NCBI GenBank assembly: GCA_027600665.1
Contig: JADGJL010000199.1
Coordinates: forward strand, 1-32,492
Direction: 5' to 3'
Length of the DNA stretch: 32,492 nt
From: Irineochytrium annulatum
Taxonomy: Eukaryota; Chytridiomycota; Chytridiomycetes; Chytridiales; Chytridiaceae
The position numbers were made by a program, and so were the translations under genes. Positions 30,423 through 32,492 of the stretch are shown here, piece after piece. Under the pieces are notes generated by a model. It saw only the letters and a list, made by a program, of their open reading frames with translations. It ran no database searches and was not told the DNA's origin. Every line of letters starts with the position of its first letter. Within the stretch, counting starts at the first letter, position 1.

Positions 30423-31599
30423 GTTTCCTTTTCAACGATTCTCTCTTTTGTTTGCCAATTCTGCTTTATCGTTGTTCTGTACATAGATATTTTGCGGTTT
30501 TGTCGCTTTTGAGCTTTCTTTCTCTGTAAGGTGGCCATGGGGTTTGAGGGTAGGAGGTTGTTGAGTGGTTGATCGCTTATTGGCTCCCCCTCCGCCTGTT
30601 TGCCGAGCCAGTATCGTTTTGTATTTTATTGGTAGCACTCAAGATGGTCATGCATTGATAAATGGAAAACGTGATAAACCGTGCTTCCATATGTATCAAC
30701 GATGCTGGCTGAAGCCACGGTATTGGGGTGGTGCCTACAGAGTTTCTTTTTCATTAGCTTCTAATAATTCTCCTCTTTCTCTTAGCCTTATCCTGAAGTT
30801 GTGGGAGTTCTTTTACTTATAGCTTGTTTCTTTTCTTCGCCTTTTCCGCCTCTCTCATTTTTAATTACCCCAACCTCCCTATTACTCCGCACGTGTCCCA
30901 TCTTCTCCCCTCTCTTCACTCCGCCCCCTTTCGTCCCGTTTCCCGTGACGCATTTGTCACCGTCGAGCAACATTTCCTAGCTTAGTTTGCGCTACATCGA
31001 GGACCTCTTAGTATCTCAGTGATAACAATAGAACCACTATGACCTCTACCCTTCACCAGATGCTGACCTCATAACGTCGTTGCTGAACATAACGCGGTAA
31101 TACTGCTCAGACCTTAAAAGCAGTTATTCTGCCTTCCTCCTGATAACGCGTTTTCAATGTTTTTCGTCAGAGCAACCGAGCGGATCATGCTACGATGCCG
31201 CCCACTTCAGATCTCGTCCACCCGTTAGCAAGCATTTCGACATTCGGTTGAATGCATTTCGTAGGATGGTCGTGCGGCAATTCGACACCTCCACACGTGT
31301 TACGACCCCACAGTAAGCATGCGCGTACTTGGACAACTTTCATCGCATAGAAACTCATTCGTTTAAGTGGTCGCAAACGGCGAACTTCAACCAATTCCGA
31401 CTATCAACGAATGGAGTTAGTATCAGGCGATCAAGCATGCACCGTATCTGGCGATCAACCACGCACCTCTACCGACGCAACCCGAATGCTCGACACCGGC
31501 TCGGACACGAAAATCATCCAAGCTCTGGGACTCAAGTTAAAGGACCCCTCAACCCGTCGACACGGACAATCGAAATCTCCCAGGAACAGAGCCTTTGAT

Positions 31600-31606
31600 T
31601 ATAAAA
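31600..31606 (+). promoter_or_regulatory. TATA box (TATAAAA) probably of the cyclophilin gene
   Basis: TATAAAA in the sequence GATTATAAAAGACTCC, 264 nt upstream of the cyclophilin ATG. If used, the first ATG in the message would be at 31652 rather than 31870. Confidence 0.5.
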
Positions 31607-31869
31607 GACTCCCCCCTTCCAGCAACGCCTCAGATCCCTCAACGCGACGGAATGCTCAACAGAGCCTCTTTCATCTCGGGAACGGTCGCAGCTCCCGGAG
31701 CCAGCTCGTGGCTGCAAAGGCCATACGAGCAATCGACGCGCTGTCTGTCGCGAAGCTTTTTGATGACGACGCAAATGCCAGCGTCCACTTTAATGGACCA
31801 GGGGATGTCATCCAGCAGGCCATCGTCAAACTTTTCTGAAGTTCACGAAATTAACATCCATATCTCACC

Positions 31870-32439
31870 ATGTCCCGTCCCCAAGTGTAAGTTGAATGCG
31901 CCCGTCCTTGAAGCGCGATCCGGGGCCGGAGAACCATCGTCGACACCCTTGCGGACGCTCTGCCCGTAGATCGCGTCTCCGTCGCGCTTTTACACCCTCG
32001 GATCTCACGCATCACGTTACAGGTACTTCGACATAACCATTGACGGCAAGCCCTCCGGTCGGATCGTCATGGAGCTCCGGAACGACGTCGTGCCCAAGAC
32101 TGGTCAGTGACCTTCCGGATTTTGAATGGGAGAACGCGAAAAGTGTTAATGTTGCTTTAGCCGAGAACTTCCGCCAGCTCTGCACAATGGAGAAGGGCTT
32201 CGGGTTCAAGGGGTGCGGCTTCCACAGGATTATTCCCGGTGGGTTGTTGAGCTGCGGAGTTGGGACGAGTGTCTGGTTGCTAACATGCTTGTCCTTGCCT
32301 CATGCTACCTTGTCACAATACAGAGTTCAGTGAGTGCTGCAATTGCATTTTTGCGTGTTTCCTTTGTAATTCTAACGTGTCTCCCTTTACAGTGCTTCAG
32401 GGTGGTGACTTCACCAACCACGACGGCACTGGAGGAAAG
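31870..32439 (+). CDS. Cyclophilin (peptidyl-prolyl isomerase), 5' part; continues beyond the window
   Basis: Exons 31870-31886, 32023-32102, 32161-32238, 32324-32329 and 32393-32439 join in phase to [66 protein letters not shown] and NHDGTGGK. This is the start of a cyclophilin A-type PPIase, which catalyses Xaa-Pro cis/trans isomerisation and binds cyclosporin (family knowledge). The catalytic Arg of FHRIIP and the FMLQGGDFT strand are present. A further intron begins at 32440 with GTAGGG; the rest of the domain lies outside. The fourth exon is only 6 nt. The first intron has two overlapping donors (GTGTAAGT). Confidence 0.93.
32324..32329 (+). other. 6-nt microexon in the cyclophilin gene
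   Basis: AGTTCA is flanked by an acceptor CAATACAG and a strong donor GTGAGT. With split codons on both sides it supplies E-F-M in RIIPEFMLQGGDF, matching the invariant FMLQGGDF of cyclophilins. Skipping it keeps the frame but gives RIIPVLQGGDF, which breaks the conserved motif. Confidence 0.85.
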
Positions 32440-32492
32440 GTAGGGCAGCCTCTAATTGTCGAAACCATTTCCTCTAACGGCTTCCCCTCCCC

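Larger units (their letters stand above)
30370..31869. other. Long intergenic region before the cyclophilin gene
   Basis: About 1.5 kb, first T-rich (3' flank of the T1 gene). From about 31.4 kb open frames are present, probably by composition. A TATA box at 31600-31606 suggests transcription starts near 31630, well before the cyclophilin start codon. Confidence 0.5.

Noticed and set aside
31411..31839. Open frame of 142 codons upstream of cyclophilin
   Set aside because: No domain, covers the TATA box, and overlaps another open frame; probably composition.
1..32492. CRISPR arrays, rRNA and tRNA genes
   Set aside because: No regularly spaced repeats, no rRNA-like sequence, and no segment with convincing A and B boxes plus cloverleaf was found by eye; a tRNA scan was not possible.

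Overview
The window reads as nuclear DNA of a filamentous or zoosporic fungus. Genes sit on both strands and are cut by many short GT-AG introns (mostly 44-140 nt; one branch-site-like TACTAAC is visible). AATAAA signals follow several stops. The gene content is fungal: a velvet regulator, an NPC2/PG-PI transfer protein, Nsa2 and a bifunctional Ade16/17. A bacterial-type iron-sulfur L-serine dehydratase and two Kv/KCTD-like T1 (BTB) proteins make me lean to an early-diverging lineage such as chytrids, but basidiomycetes are not excluded; this is inference. All exon models below were built by hand from splice signals, reading phase and family motifs.

Layout. 1-6 kb (+): C-terminus of a Pro/Ala repeat protein, NSA2 (ribosome biogenesis), ADE16/17 (last two steps of IMP synthesis) and an acidic nuclear-like protein of unknown function. 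6.2-11.0 kb: a direct tandem duplication of about 2.4 kb, each copy holding one minus-strand gene for a secreted, propeptide-bearing, cysteine-containing beta-rich protein I cannot place in a family, with its own TATA box and 3' region. The second copy carries a frameshift near its C-terminus. 11.4-15.8 kb (+): a metal-dependent amidohydrolase/decarboxylase followed by a membrane-anchored GMC oxidoreductase, possibly a small catabolic pair. 16.1-16.9 kb (+): a Kv-T1-type BTB protein.

17.1-19.0 kb (-): an RBR-type RING E3 gene whose RING2 is broken by a frameshift (or bypassed by a 50-nt intron), and next to it a decayed paralogue. 19.3-22.1 kb (-): a small mitochondrial membrane-type protein and an iron-sulfur L-serine dehydratase with a mitochondrial-like leader. 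22.3-23.0 kb (-): what looks like a retroelement remnant. 23.1-24.1 kb (-): a borealin/Nbl1-like chromosomal passenger protein. 24.2-26.0 kb: an inverted repeat and no convincing gene. 26.0-30.4 kb (+): velvet factor, NPC2-like lipid transfer protein, and a T1/BTB protein with a C-terminal membrane tail. 31.9 kb to the end (+): the 5' part of a cyclophilin gene with a 6-nt microexon.

Most genes are independent housekeeping or regulatory units. The most unusual parts are the tandem secreted-protein genes with a conserved 30-nt exon followed by a GC-AG intron, the two RBR genes at different stages of decay, the tail-anchored T1 protein and the cyclophilin microexon.
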